This document shows positions 33,838 to 45,804 of a DNA stretch of 64,000 nucleotides, piece by piece. How positions within the stretch are numbered: position 1 is the stretch's first letter; each line of letters starts with the position of its first letter. The notes beneath the pieces were generated by a model, which did no database searches, had not been told where the DNA came from, and worked only from the letters and a program-made list of their open reading frames with translations. Source of the stretch: Brachynemurus nebulosus (lineage: Eukaryota; Arthropoda; Insecta; Neuroptera; Myrmeleontidae). The stretch spans positions 160,801,498-160,865,497 of the forward strand of contig JAPWDM010000001.1 in the NCBI GenBank assembly GCA_035578155.1, in the 5' to 3' direction. The position numbers and the translations under genes were made by a program.

Positions 33838-36272
33838 GAATTTTCTCATAAGAGCCCGTGTTAAAATTACAAAACTTTGAAATCGTTTTTCTCAAAATTG
33901 GAGTGGTAAATTTTTTTCGGTAAGGGCTCGTATTATTGGTATTGAATTAAATAAATATCTAGAGAAGTTTCGTTAAACTCCTTTGAAAAAATCCTTTTAT
34001 CGATCAACTACCTTACATTACAAGTTATAAAATCAGTGTGACATTCAAAGGGTTAATAGAGTTTAATATTTTTAAAATAAATTTTTATGTAAAATAGGGT
34101 CTTATGGGTGAAGCGAATCTACGATGGGCTCGCGGAGAGACAGAAATTGCGGAAAAAATTTGTTTCGAAATTATAAGGCAAGTTCCTACTGCAGCGGAAC
34201 CATTTCAAACATTGGCTCAAATATATGAAACCGATTATCCTGAAAAGAGCTTACAATTTTCTTTAATAGCTGCACATTTGAATCCATATGATGCTGAGGA
34301 ATGGATACGATTCGCCAATATTTCAATAGAGAAAAATGATTTTAAACAGGCTACCGTCTGTATTACAAAAGCTATTAATGCCGATCCAAGAAATATAAGT
34401 TATCATTTAAAACGTTTAGACCTTTATAAAACCCTAAATGATAATCAACGTTTTTTAGCCTCGGGTTTAAGATTTCTTAATTATTTATCACCGGAAACAC
34501 ATTCGGATTTGATTCTAGAGTACTCTCAAATTGTAGCTGAAGGTTTTTATAAACTTGGATCGTTACATAAGGCGAAAGAAGCGATGGACATTCTATTTTT
34601 GAAATGTCCAACGCTAGTAACTATTGAACATGTAAATCGAATGATCGAAGTTCTTTTAGGTTGTAATCTCTATGAAAAAATTTTGGAACTACTCGTCGAA
34701 TATTGTTCATTTTCAATTGAAGCGGAAAAACAAATGTATAAAAGAGCTGACGGGAGTGTAGAAGAAAATTTGATTATTTTAAATTACAATATACCCGCAG
34801 AAATACCTATTGATATTCGCGCCAAATTTATTATTTGTTTGATTCATATGCGACTTTTCCATTTGCTTGAACAAATTCAACAAGAAATTTCGCATTTTAA
34901 TGTTGAACAACATGGCGATTTATTATTTGATATTGCTGAAGCATTCATGCAAGGAAATCTACATTCGCAAGCATTTGCCATACTCGATTGTCTTGTTAAA
35001 ACGGAAAAATTCAGTATGGCCGCCGTTTGGCTTCGTCATGCCGAATGTTTACAGGCGTGCAAAAAATTCTGCGAGGCTATCGAAAGTTATAAACAAGTTA
35101 TCGAATTGGCGCCGCAATTGGCCGATGTTCGAATGACGTTATCCACTCTGTTGAAAGAGCAGGGGCGCGTTAACGAGGCCATTATCGCGTTAGATCAAGA
35201 AGTGTTGGCGGACGATTTAGACTCAACTGTACTGTTGCAACGTTGTAAATTATTGCGACAACATTTTCAGTTCAAAGAGTATATTCGGGATGCGTTCTTG
35301 TTACTGTCCCGTCACAGTCCCGACGAGAAACTAATTCATGAATTAACGTATAACTTGGAAATTGAACCGGACCAGACGAAACTGTCACGTTTGTTCCCAT
35401 TATCGGAAGTTTTTATACAAGAACAAACTCATGTTAAATCTGAAAAAAGTCGTCGCGAAAAGAAATTCGAAGTGTCGTTGGAACAAGAATGGCGAATATT
35501 CAAAGACATAATAAATATCGCATATTTACATAAACAATATAACCTGATGCAACGTATAAGCCATGCCGCATTGCAATCGAAAAAGTTCTTGAAAGACAAT
35601 AAACGAGAACTCGAATTTATCAATGCCGTATCATGTATCTACAGCAAAGACGCTTATAACGGATACAATATTATTCGATTTATGATCCTAAACGACTTAA
35701 ATAATCTCAACACGTGGAACCTATTCAACGGTCTACTACAAAATCCCGAAGATTGTCGAAATAATCGGTTTGTAATGCGTCTACTGTCCCGTTGCTGTTT
35801 AGACCCTATTTTACATATTATCCATGCAAATAACTGTTTAGTGGCCGGTACGTATAAGTACGCGTTGAGTGAATACAGTGCCACGTTTCGTTTAAAAGAA
35901 TCACCAATTGTAGCATTTTTAATTGCTGTGACACTGTTTCAAATGGCGTGTCAAAAAAATACGGCAAAAAAACATTCTCTCGTTGTACAGGGTCATGCGT
36001 TTTTAACTATTTATAAACGATTACGCGGAAAGGATTGTTATCATGAGGTTTATTATAATTTCGGTCGAGCGTTTCATCAGTTAGGAATTTTTCCACTAGC
36101 GGTACATTATTATAAGAAAGTGTTAAATTTTGAGTCAAAATTATTTAAACTGAAAAGTCGAAATGATCTGGATTTAAAGAGGGAGGCGGCTTTTAATTTG
36201 AGTTTGTTGTATAAATTAAGTGGCGCAAGAGATTTAGCGATAATGTACTTACAGAAATATGTAGTTATTTAA
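30482..36272 (+). CDS. GTF3C3: General transcription factor 3C polypeptide 3 (TFIIIC102), complete, two exons
   Basis: TPR subunit of TFIIIC, which binds tRNA-gene promoters and recruits TFIIIB for RNA polymerase III. Exon 1 is 30482-30808 (109 codons) and exon 2 is 34098-36272; together 833 aa (human 886). Exon 1 has an acidic stretch (EDSEIEDDEDEPD) and a basic end (KKTRVRRSN). Exon 2 opens with GLMGEANLRWARGE, followed by a long array of TPR helices: EKSLQFSLIAAHLNP, DDNQ..FLNYLSPE region, HAECLQACKKFCEAIESYKQ, GRAFHQLGIFPLAVHYYKKV. Splicing LQ|GL matches the human junction context. Exon 2 is intronless over 2.2 kb. AATAAA at about 36303. Intron 1 (3289 nt) is almost wholly one TTAA-flanked insertion. 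Confidence 0.95.
31119..31581. mobile_element. hAT-type MITE, 463 bp, TSD GTTTGAGC
   Basis: Perfect 8-bp duplication at 31111-31118 and 31582-31589. The ends TAGTGATGTCGAG and GGCATCAGTAA are roughly inverted. The interior is dense in AGTCGATTAATCGA-type words. Confidence 0.88.
32597..33248. mobile_element. TA-flanked MITE, 652 bp
   Basis: TA at 32595-32596 and 33249-33250. The termini TAGTAGGATTAGCGAAAG and CTCTCGCTAATCCCACTA are inverted, and the inverted match extends about 40 bp (CTCGGGT.TACTCGA). It contains the 32655-33109 element. Confidence 0.82.
32655..33109. mobile_element. TTA-flanked (Harbinger-type) MITE, 455 bp
   Basis: TTA at 32652-32654 and 33110-33112. The ends are AGACGATTCTACACGATGC and GCATCGTGTAGAACCCGCT. 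It is closely related to the inverted copy at 44377-44943. Open frames here (for example 32616-32921) are repeat sequence, not genes. Confidence 0.82.
33809..33837 (+). repeat. Poly-A run, about 29 nt
   Basis: A pure adenine tract in GTF3C3 intron 1. It could be the tail of a retroposed copy, but I see no recognisable body upstream. Confidence 0.8.
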
Positions 36273-36534
36273 CTATAAAATATTTATATTATATGTTAAC
36301 AAAATAAATATTACTGAAATTATTTATTAAAAAAACAAATACATATTTTATTTTTTCTACCCCTACTATTAAAAGTAACATTTTGCGCACGGCTAATTAT
36401 ATGTAAAAATTAACAATTGCCCACACAATGCGGAAATAGCCGTGAGAAATTATTTCCCACGGCTTAATACATATAATAAAAAAGTAGGCTCTGTCTTTGA
36501 TTTAACATAATAATCTATATAATTAATAGTAAAA

Positions 36535-36805
36535 ATACCCCTGTCGCAGCATCTGCATAACATAGCGAATTTCCAATCATAAAAGTTACTTTTTTTCGAA
36601 AACCCGCTTACCTAGAATAATGGTTCAAAATGTATTTTCTGTGTCTTTCTTGGTTCTTTCCACAATGTAAAAAAAATTGGAAAAACTTTTAAATTTTGGC
36701 AAATTGTTTGCAAAAAACTCATTTTTTTGAGGTTTTTGGAATTGGACGTGTCTGACTGGAGAACTCATACAAAATTTTTGGACTTCCAACGTTTTATTGT
36801 TTTAT
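36535..36805 (+). mobile_element. HINE-like element, 5' portion
   Basis: It begins ATACCCCTGTCGCAGCATC, then the subterminal AGCGAATTTCC, then sequence shared with 50080-50346 inverted (GACGTGTCTGACT, TTTTGGACTTCCAA). It starts about 230 bp after the GTF3C3 poly-A signal. Whether it belongs to one element ending at 40627 is unclear. Confidence 0.65.
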
Positions 36806-39800
36806 TATATTTGCATCCCAAACTAGTATCTATCCTATAAATATAACAAGTTTCATCCAAAATGAATTTTTCGGATATATAGGCACTTAAATTTTCGAAA
36901 TTTCTAAATTAATTTAAAATAGAGTTAGTCTCCAGAAATTTTGTATTATGGTAAATTTAATTTAATAAATGACAAGTATATAAGTATAGTAATTATAAAG
37001 CATTCGCATAGAACAATAGTTTTAAGTATACATGCACATAAGCAAAATAATTTTTGAATTTTCCTGAAGGAAGGAAATATTTTCCCGTAATAAAAAGTAT
37101 CCTAAATGTTGACGCAGGTAATAAGTTATCACTACACCAGATTTCATAAAAATCCGTTCAATAGTTTTCGCGTAATATGTGCACATGCTCAAAAAGTTTT
37201 TTTACTTTCCTGTGGGAATGAGCCACTTTCCCGAAATAAAAAGTATCTGAGATGCTGACTCAGGTAATAAGTTATCATCACACCAAATTGCATCAAAATC
37301 CGTTCAATAGTTTTTGCGTACTGTATGCACATGCTCAACATGGTTTTTCCATTTTCCCGTGGGAATGAGACATTTTCTCGAAGTAGAAAGTATCTTAGAT
37401 GTTGATCCGGGTAATAAGTTGTCGGCACACCAAATTTCATTAAAATCCATCCAGTAGTTTTTGTGTGATGCGTGAACAGACGAACAGACAGACAGACAAA
37501 CAAAAATTTAAAAAATCGCTGTTTTGATATCTACATCGATAACTATTTACAGTATCTGCACAATTTTTAAAAAATATTCCCTATACAGAAACGGTCTCGT
37601 TACATTTGTATTATATGTATAGATTACCTATTAATGGCTCTTTATTTAAAATATTAATTTTTTTTTTAAATAAATCGCCCCCTGTTCTAGGAAATATATA
37701 TTTTTTAAATTTTTATAAAATTTCTTATGAAAGTGAGCTTCTTAGACAATTTTATTTTGTATTAATGTATTTTATTTTGTATTAATGTGAAACATGAACA
37801 TTTAAATGTTGGCAATTTCTGTATTCTGGCGCTATCTATCTAGCGCGTTAGTTAACTACTTTATTTAAAAGTTCGAATAAAATTCCAGTCATTTTAATTT
37901 TTAATTGTTCAGGAACTTTAGTACCTTCAGTATCATAAAAGCAAGCAAAATAATATTACAATTTATTTATGTAGATACATATATGATGGAAAGTTAAGAA
38001 AAGAAAATGTTTTTTTGGAAGTTCGTGTTTAAGGTAAAATCGAAAAAACTTGGAAAATTTAATTAGTAATTAATTTTTTTTAAATATTTTTAGGTTTGGT
38101 TGTAAATGAATCTACTGTTGATCTTTTAATATGATACTGAACTATTCATTATTTAAAATGAAAAATTGTGTACTTATTAGATGATGAAAAATTAGTAGTT
38201 TGAAAAACCGAAACAAATCGACCGACGTCTTGAAAAAGTCTGTCGGGACACCGGAGCAACGGAGCTAGAACCGTGACAAATCCGGGAAAACCAAGACGTA
38301 TGGACACTCTACACGGATTGTGAATGTTATAAACTTTAAGTTTTGATTTTTAAGCACATTATGAGTGAAATTGAAAATTAACAATGTGTGAAATTTGACA
38401 TTTTAGTTAAAGTGCATATAAAATATAATACCTACATGTTTTTATAAAAATGCAAATATAAATAAATGTTTTCTGTTTTTTTTTTTTTTATTTTAATTGT
38501 TATTAATTATTTGGCTTTTTTAATAATTTAGAATTTTTCTGTCAAATGAATAAATTCTGAAAATATGAATTTATGACATAATTTCAGTAAAAGTGAAAAT
38601 GAAATTTTTCACCCACACTTTTGTAGTGTCAATGTACATCACTGGATCCCAATTTTCAAATGGATAGATAATTTCAGTAGCGTAGAAACTAATTATTAAA
38701 AAATTGCAAACCAAATGTGTTTATATGATAATACGTACTTATAAAATTTATATACGTGTTCTTCCGAAAATCGTAAATACCTAATTAACTTTCTCTCGAT
38801 GAAGTTGGATTGACAAACATTTACATTAGGGATGTTATGGATATTCGTAACCGTAACTAAAACTACCGATATCCGAAATAATTAAATATCCGAAACCGAA
38901 AGCGTATACGAAAATGAAAGTTTATAAGTCTAGTAAGTACTTAACACATTAATATTTTTTCTATATATCAATATCTAAAAATATTTCAGTCCCTTTTTGA
39001 CAATCTTGCCAGAACTTAAACACTTTTTTAAATATTTTTATTGTTAAAATCGAAACGTTATTTTGAAGCCGGTTAAAATTAATATATTTTACATTAAAAT
39101 GTGTGGTCAATACAATCACTCGCTAGTTAATTATCGCTAGATTTGATGCTAGAAAATTGAGAAAAAACAGGTCATATAGATTTTTTTTTATTTAGATTTT
39201 ATTTGTAATGATTGAATTACAAAATTCAAAAGGATGTTAAAAAATGTGTGTATTCACTATGAGCTTTTGCCTGTAGTAAATCCAGCTGCTCAAAATCGGT
39301 TCCAATATATCAGTTGGTCAGGACGGCATTTGTACATAATTTTAATATTTTCTTTAAGAAATAGTATTTTTTTTTTAAATACTTGTTTGATTTTTTCAAT
39401 GCGAGTACTTTTTACGATGTGTGTTTACCAAATTCTACAAAATAATTAAAAAAAAAAAACATTGTAACCCTACTATTTTGAAATTTTCAAAAAAATATCA
39501 TGAAAATTACCTCATATATGCTTTTTCTGAGTTAATTATTGAAAAATATTCTATTTTCCGAGATTTTTAAGGTAAAACGAGCAGATGTATGGTTTTTGTT
39601 AAACAAATTTCAGATCTTTAATACATTTTTTCCTTAAAAAAATAAATATTTAATATTTTCAAAAATGTATGATACAACTTGTCAAAATTTAAAATTATTT
39701 GTTTTGTTGTCAAAAGAAAAAAAAAACTGAATGTGCAAATTTATTTACCACTAAAATGATGGGTTTATACATATAATTATAACGTAGTATTGTCATTTGG

Positions 39801-40069
39801 ATAGAAAATTACGTAAAAATATTATTGTTTGAATATGATTTAACGTAATTTTTATGCGATTGTAGCAAGCTCTTATTAATTTTAGGAAGGTGTAAACATC
39901 ATCTAAATTCTGATCATATCACATAAAAAACTGCGCCGTGATCTTTTATCTAAAAAAAAATGGAATAGAGATACATTATAAAAACATTTAACTGACAAAG
40001 AAAAAGAATATAGCCGAATCGTTAAATTGAATTAAAAAAATCATGACATGCTACTTAAAAAGCGGATTT
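36806..40069. other. Intergenic repeat-rich DNA, no gene seen
   Basis: It includes the 37050-37500 tandem block, a duplicated TTTTATTTTGTATTAATG word near 37750, an unidentified patch at 38210-38330 (GACCGACGTCTTG), a hAT-like patch near 38830-38930 and the host repeat copy at 39321-39600. Confidence 0.45.
37050..37500. repeat. Three tandem copies of an approximately 145-bp unit
   Basis: Each copy has TTTTCC..GGGAA, AAAAAGTATC, GTAATAAGTTATCA and AAATCCGTTCAATAGTTTT in order, and the last ends in CAGACAGACAGACAAA. The phrase about 'ATTTCAT.AAAATCCGTTCA' is common in insect interspersed elements. The 50640-51400 block has the same style (CCCGAGGGAAA words). Confidence 0.75.
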
Positions 40070-40419
40070 TTTCGAATTTAGCTCGTAAAAAATGAGACAG
40101 AAAAAAAAAGAATGCGAGTGCGAGTGAAATGGAGAACGACATATTTCCTAGTTTTTCTCGAAAAGTAAGCAATTTAGAGCAACGGTATAAAAACATTTTT
40201 TATGAATTTTACCTTTTACTAGGACTTGGTGTAAAAAAAAATTTGAAAAATTGCTTAATTCTGGCAAAAAACTCATTTTGTTGACAAAAAACGCCCGGAA
40301 AACCTACTTCTGGGCATCCGACGTGTCTGGCTAACGAACTCATCCAACGATTTGGAAAATCGAATTCGCACACAAAATTTCATAAGCATTAAACGTTTCG
40401 TTCGAGAGTTATCGCGCGG

Positions 40420-40505
<86 letters not shown>

Positions 40506-40627
40506 TTAGTGAATATCATTTTCGTATTCTAGGGACCTCAAAACATATTTCTGATATGGTCTCGGGCTTAGGTCGCACCATGACACCTGGCGTAAAAGCT
40601 GAATTTCCAGTTTTGGAAATTCGCTAA
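40070..40627 (+). mobile_element. HINE-like element, 3' portion with (TA)n
   Basis: It shares GGGCATCCGACGTGTCTGGC, TTTCGTTCGAGAGTTATCG, (TA)n at 40425-40501 and AGTGAATATCATTTTCGTAT with 41309 and 54850. It ends in a hairpin (GAATTTCC 40601-40608 with GGAAATTC 40615-40622) followed by GCTAA at 40623-40627. Confidence 0.75.
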
Positions 40628-41308
40628 TATACATATGTAAGTTGATTATTTATTATTGTTTCCATAGTTTCATAGTATGCTTTTGCAAAAATTTGAACAT
40701 CTTATCATTGACATTATAAATTTAAAAAATTTTTACTACTTATTTAAATTTTATTTTAATTATTTATGTTAAATTTTACGAGAAAAAATGTGCTCGTAGA
40801 AAAAGTATAGTGTAAAATACGTGGGAAAAGCTTATTTCTCACTTATTGTATAATATACTATTGTTAAATACTATTTTATTTATTAAACTGATATTTTCAT
40901 AGGACCAGTAATTTATGTTACGTACGAAAGATATTACGTACACGTTAAAAAGAGACAAATATTATAAATAGTATACCTCTTTTCAGATAAAATTAATCAT
41001 GAGTTTTCGTTAAAAAAATTAAATAATTCTTATATTCGGAACAAATCGATCTTCTATTCTTTTCTAAAAATAAACTGCAAATTTAAAATTTACATAAATG
41101 CAATAATAAAAGAGATAAAGCCAGGAAAACGGAAATTATTTAAATTCAAAGTTACGAAGCATGGTTAAATTTAACTGAAATAGACCATATGTTTGTCAAT
41201 ATATATTTCTGTTTCTAAGGTACCCTAGACTTTAAAATTAAAATTGAAGCATAGTCAGCCATGTTTGTATTAAAAAATTTGAAAAAACAATGTAAAAATT
41301 TTCACTTT

Positions 41309-41431
41309 TTAGCGAATTTCGAAAACTCGAAATTCAGCTATTATAGTAGGTCTCATGACGCAATCTGAGTCCGGGACTATGACAGAAATATGTTTTGAGG
41401 TCCCTAGAATACGAAAATGATATTCACTAAA

Positions 41432-41509
<78 letters not shown>

Positions 41510-43384
41510 TCCCACGATAACTCTCGAACGAAACGTCTAATGCTTATGAAATTTTATGTGCGGACTGGATTCTGAATTGGCTCGGCTAAGTTCGTTAGCC
41601 AGACACGTCGGATGCCCAGAAGAAGGTTTTCTGGCCATTTTTTATCATTCGATCCTATCATAAGACAGTTCGATTTTTACATCGTTGAAAAGGAAAAAAA
41701 AATTATGAAGAAAATGTTCTTATAATTTTCTTTCTATGTTAAGTAGTTTTCGAGAAAATCGTAATTTTCACTTTTGCCTTATTTTGCTCTCTTTGTCATT
41801 GTAATAAGTAATTTATATTTCTGTCTTAGTTGCGTATAACATATACAAAAACTTTTACGTACAACAAACGGTAGTTATTCAAAATCTATGTATTATAAGT
41901 ACCATATCTCTGTCTCATTTTTTTAAATTAAAATTAACCAGATATTTTAAGCATGTGTAATGAAGATTTTTTTAATTTTTTTATTGAATTTTAAATGAAC
42001 AAGATAATGAAGGTAATGTCATGATATAATATTATTAAATATTATAGAAAGATAACATAATAATAATGTTTATATGCCAGAAAAAAAATTTTAAAGAACT
42101 AGATCGATTTTGAAAATTTTTTCACTGTCAAAGATCTAAGCTATTTTAGATATTTTAGACAGATATAGATTACGTAATGTAAGGTCCGCCAGGGTCCATG
42201 GGACCCAAAAGTGTGAAAAATAAACTAACCGACCGATTTTGAAAATTTTTTCACTGTTAGAGAGCTAACCTATTTTAGAAAGATATAGATTATCTTATGC
42301 AAGGTCCGCTAAGGTCCATTGGATCTAGAAGTGTCAAAAATAAAATAAGCGACCGATTTTGAAAATTTTTTCACTGTCAAAGAGCTAAGCTATTTTAGAT
42401 AGATATAGAATACGTAATGTAAGGTCCGCCAAGGTCCATGAGACCCAAAAATGTCAACAATAAACTAACCGCGTGATTTTGAAAATTTTTTCACTGTTAG
42501 AGAGCTAAACTATTTTAGATAGATATAGATTACCTTATGTAAGGTCCGCTAGGGTCCATTGGATCTAAAAGTGTCAAAAATACAATAACTGACTGATTTT
42601 GAAAATTTTTTCACTATTACAGAGGTAAACTATTTTAGATGGATTTAGCTTATATGTTGTATGAGGTCGGTCAGACTCCTGGGATCTTTTAAGCGCCAAG
42701 AATAAACTAACCGACCGATTTTGAAAATTTTTTCGCTGTTAGAGAGCTAAACTATTTTAGATAGTTATAGATTACGTTATGTAAGGTCCGTCAAAGTCCA
42801 TGGGACCCAGAAGTGTCAAAAATAAAATAACTGACCGATTTTGAAAATTTTTTCACTATTGCAGAGGTAAACTATTTTAGATAAGTACAGTATGTTATCT
42901 GAGATCCACAACTTCCTGCGGATGCAAATGCGGCATAGAAAACTACACAATGGGTTTTAAAAATAGTTTTACTGTTAGAAAGATAAAATATCCTATATTA
43001 TATAGGATAGAAATAAGCTACCGAACCGATTCTCAATATTTTCTCATTGCTAGAGAATTAACTTATTTTAGGTGGATAGCACTATGCTGTACAAAGTCCG
43101 TTCGGGGTCTTGGGTCCCAAATATACCAAAAATAAATTACCTAACCGATTTTGAAAATTCTTTCACTCTTAGAATTCTTAGAAAGCTAAACTAGTTTAGA
43201 TGGGTATATGCGCCAAGCACCTTATGCGAAAAAGCGCCAAAAATTAACTACTCAACTGATTTTGAAAATCTTTTCACTCTTAGAAAGCTGAATTATTTTA
43301 AATGGATACAGGTCTTAGATGAGATCCGCCAGTGCCCAATATTTCGAAATTCGCTATGTTATGCAGATGCTGCGACAGGGGTAT
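41309..43384 (-). mobile_element. HINE-like element carrying a satellite array (2.1 kb)
   Basis: On the minus strand it begins ATACCCCTGTCGCAGCATC (43384), has AGCGAATTTCG as subterminal repeat, an approximately 120-bp tandem array, the conserved CGTTCGAGAGTTATCG block, (TA)n (41433-41505), and a hairpin GAATTTCG..CGAAATTC followed by GCTAA at 41313-41309. Same architecture as 52405-55174. No Rep/helicase coding, so non-autonomous. Confidence 0.78.
42102..43345 (+). repeat. Satellite array of about 120-bp units (about 10 copies)
   Basis: The unit runs from GATTTTGAAAATTTTTTCAC through GAGCTAA.CTATTTTAGATA and TAAGGTCC.CCAGGGTCCAT to AGTGTCAAAAATAAACTAACC. Divergence increases towards 43345, the element's 5' end. 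The inverse array is at 52480-54380. Confidence 0.9.
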
Positions 43385-44376
43385 TATATTTTCTTTTTCG
43401 TTATATTTTTTAAAAGAAAATATTATGGCAACTAGTTCTGCTTACAAATGTAAAGACCCTATTAGAAATAGGGTATAGGGTAGATATATTTACCCTATTA
43501 GAAATAGGGTAGATATATATTTATGGCATACATACAATATACGTATATAATTATAGCTATTCCATATGGCTGACAAACAAAAAATAAATAAAATATATTT
43601 AGCTGCCTAAAGAAAGATATCCCTTTATTTTGAGTATTTTTTTGTTTAATGGAATTTTTACACTATACGATACACTGTAATATAATCAAAAATTTTAGCC
43701 GCTACTGTACCCACTTTCTAACCACATAATAACATACAAGATTGGTATATGTACAGGTTCTCTCATCTTCATAAGGCTAATAATATTATGCGGAGGCCTG
43801 CCAGACCTGCAATCATATGATATTTTTCTGTTCTGTACTGAAACTACGAACCGAACAAACGACCAGCCTAAAAGGCTGTTCGTCCTTTGGATGCGGAAAC
43901 GTGCGATATTTAATTCGGACGAATACGCATGAAAACGGACGAACGACCCGAACAGCTTGAAAGCTATACATCCTCGTCCATTGAAAGCGTCTCGTTCGTC
44001 CGTTTCCGTGTGTATAATTGCGACGTGCGAATAGATCCAATTTTGTTTGGATTTTGTCGCGCGAAGAAGTCCGTTCCATGAGATATTTTTTTTTCGAAAT
44101 TTTTTTGAAATTTCCTTTTTTTCTAAAAGATGGCACGACTTTGTTGTAATATGGTGGAAGGTAACCACGACGCAAATTGAGGTATTGGTGTAGGTAACTT
44201 TACATATTACGTGCCATAAATTGTTTTTTATGTGTTTTTATAGCATCTGTAGCTTGAGAAAAAAAAAATTAAAAAGAAAAACACTGACGAATATTGGGCT
44301 AGTGGGGCTAGTGGGTTGGACGGGCAGCAGACATATCATTTCGCACGAACGATAAACGTGCGACGACCAAGCCTAA
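43385..44376. other. Intergenic repeat DNA, no gene seen
   Basis: It contains a direct repeat of CCTATTAGAAATAGGGT at about 43450-43510 and a GC-richer patch (about 43770-44090, many CGGACGAACG words) that is probably an old transposon. Long open frames on the minus strand at 43695-44175 show no recognisable domain. Confidence 0.4.
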
Positions 44377-44943
44377 AGCCGGTTCTACACAATGCTACGA
44401 ACGTTCCTTCCAACGTTCGATCGAACGTTTGAGGCAATTAAGTTCAATAGTTGGTGCGACGAATGTATCTGCTACACGGTGAATCGAATGTTTGATCCAA
44501 TACGAATGATGATGTGTTGGTACAAACGTTTATTCAGTGGACGAGGCTGTTATCTGTCTGATGTTATCTCTAATGCTATACACTGATGTTGTCTCTCTTG
44601 TATAATGTGTTGGTACAAACGTTTATTCAGTGGACGAGGATGTCATCTGTCTTATGTGATCTACTGATCTCTAATGTTATACACTGATGTTGTCTCTCTT
44701 CACATGAACGAGTCGTGCAGCTGCTGAGTCGAACCAACCAACGCAACCAACATTGACCTTCAAACGTTCGAAGCATCCCTTTGACTCGGTGCAAGAATAC
44801 CGACATCGAGCGGGACATGGCCAAATGCGAATGTTTGACGCTCGACATTGGACACTCGTAGGTTCGAACAACGGCCACACGATGCGATGAACCATCGAAC
44901 GTCCAATGTTGGAAGGTGTTCGTAGCATCGTGTAGAACCGGTT
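44377..44943. mobile_element. TAA-flanked (Harbinger-type) MITE upstream of mRpL17
   Basis: TAA at 44374-44376 and 44944-44946. The ends AGCCGGTTCTACACAATGC and GCATCGTGTAGAACCGGTT are inverted. It is an inverted relative of 32655-33109, with an internal duplication of TGTGTTGGTACAAACGTTTA at about 44510-44630. Its right end is 209 bp before the mRpL17 ATG. Minus-strand open frames here are repeat shadows. Confidence 0.85.
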
Positions 44944-45152
44944 TAACATACCAACAAAAAGCACCAGACAAACGACACAATTTTGTATGTAGTACATCTG
45001 TCGTATCTGTATAATCTGTGTTCGCAAGTGACAAGTAAGAAAAAGAGCATGAATACAAAATTTCTAACCTAATTTTTTTGTGGTAAATTATTTTGATATA
45101 TTTAAATGTTTTAATAAAAATAATTAATATTTGGAAGACTTTGTTGTCAAAC

Positions 45153-45804
45153 ATGAATCAAGCCGATATTACAAAACTAGTTTCAAAACTGCGTATTAAA
45201 GAACCTACTCGACTACGAAAATTAAAAAATCCTGCAGGACCTGAGGGTCGCTTATTGAAACTTAGAAAAACCGTAACCGCTTTAATAAAATATGAACGTA
45301 TTGAATTGAATTTTAACAGAGCTGATGAAGCTCGTTTATATGCAGAACGGGTACGTAAATTTCCTAAAACTTAACAAATATCTATCAACTAGAAAAACTC
45401 AAAATATTTTGTAAAATTTGTAGTTACTATCAGAAGCCATTCGTCATGGCGACACACATGCTCCAACAATGGAATTAGCCGATTTTTGGATGCTTGAAAA
45501 ACAATTGGTACATAAATTATTCAAAGTATTAGTACCTAGATATGAAAATTCGCTAAAATCATATACCCGGATGTATAAGGCACCTCGACAATATCCAGGA
45601 TGGTATTATGAACGAGCTGTTTTAGAATTACGTGGAAATCCATTCCCACCATTAATTGCAGATACAAATAATAATAGAAATTTATTACATAATATATTAT
45701 TAGACGAAGCAAGGAAAGAATTTCGTAAGGAAAAATATGCAGAAATTGCAAACAGTATCATTAATGAGAAAACCGACTCAAATAAAACTACTACGTCTAC
45801 TTAA
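45153..45804 (+). CDS. mRpL17: Mitochondrial large-subunit ribosomal protein bL17m, complete, two exons
   Basis: Component of the mitochondrial 39S ribosomal subunit, encoded in the nucleus. Exons 45153-45350 (66 codons) and 45424-45804 (TAA); 192 aa (human 175). The L17 core is clear: GPEGRLLKLRKTVTALIKYE, ADEARLYAERLLSEAIRHGD, MELADFWMLEKQLVHKLFKV, LVPRYEN, SYTRMYKAP, AVLELRGNPFPP, then a charged tail ending in Thr/Ser. The start MNQADITKLVSKLRI matches the insect form, which lacks a long presequence. The intron is 73 nt (GTACGT..TTGTAG), phase 0. ATTAAA near 45850 may be the poly-A signal. A Harbinger-type MITE lies just upstream. Confidence 0.95.

Larger units (their letters stand above)
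30838..34052. mobile_element. TTAA-flanked 3.2-kb unit filling GTF3C3 intron 1
   Basis: TTAA at 30834-30837 and 34053-34056. The ends CCCTTTGAATGCC and GACATTCAAAGGG are inverted. Subtracting the unit and one TTAA leaves a 70-nt intron, like the gene set's other short introns. No piggyBac transposase is present; the interior was filled by later elements (31119, 31714, 32597, 32655). A similar single end (TTAACCCTTTGAATAC) is at about 48595. Confidence 0.78.

Noticed and set aside
36535..40627. A single 4.1-kb HINE-like element
   Set aside because: The ends are right, but the middle holds unrelated repeats and the sequence after the 5' end matches a short copy. Listed as separate 5' and 3' portions.
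42102..43345. CRISPR-like array
   Set aside because: Tandem units have no unique spacers and the setting is a eukaryotic satellite.
43695..44175. Overlapping minus-strand open frames of 120-157 codons
   Set aside because: Two frames are open over the same GC-richer patch with no recognisable domain or splice context. Probably old transposon sequence.
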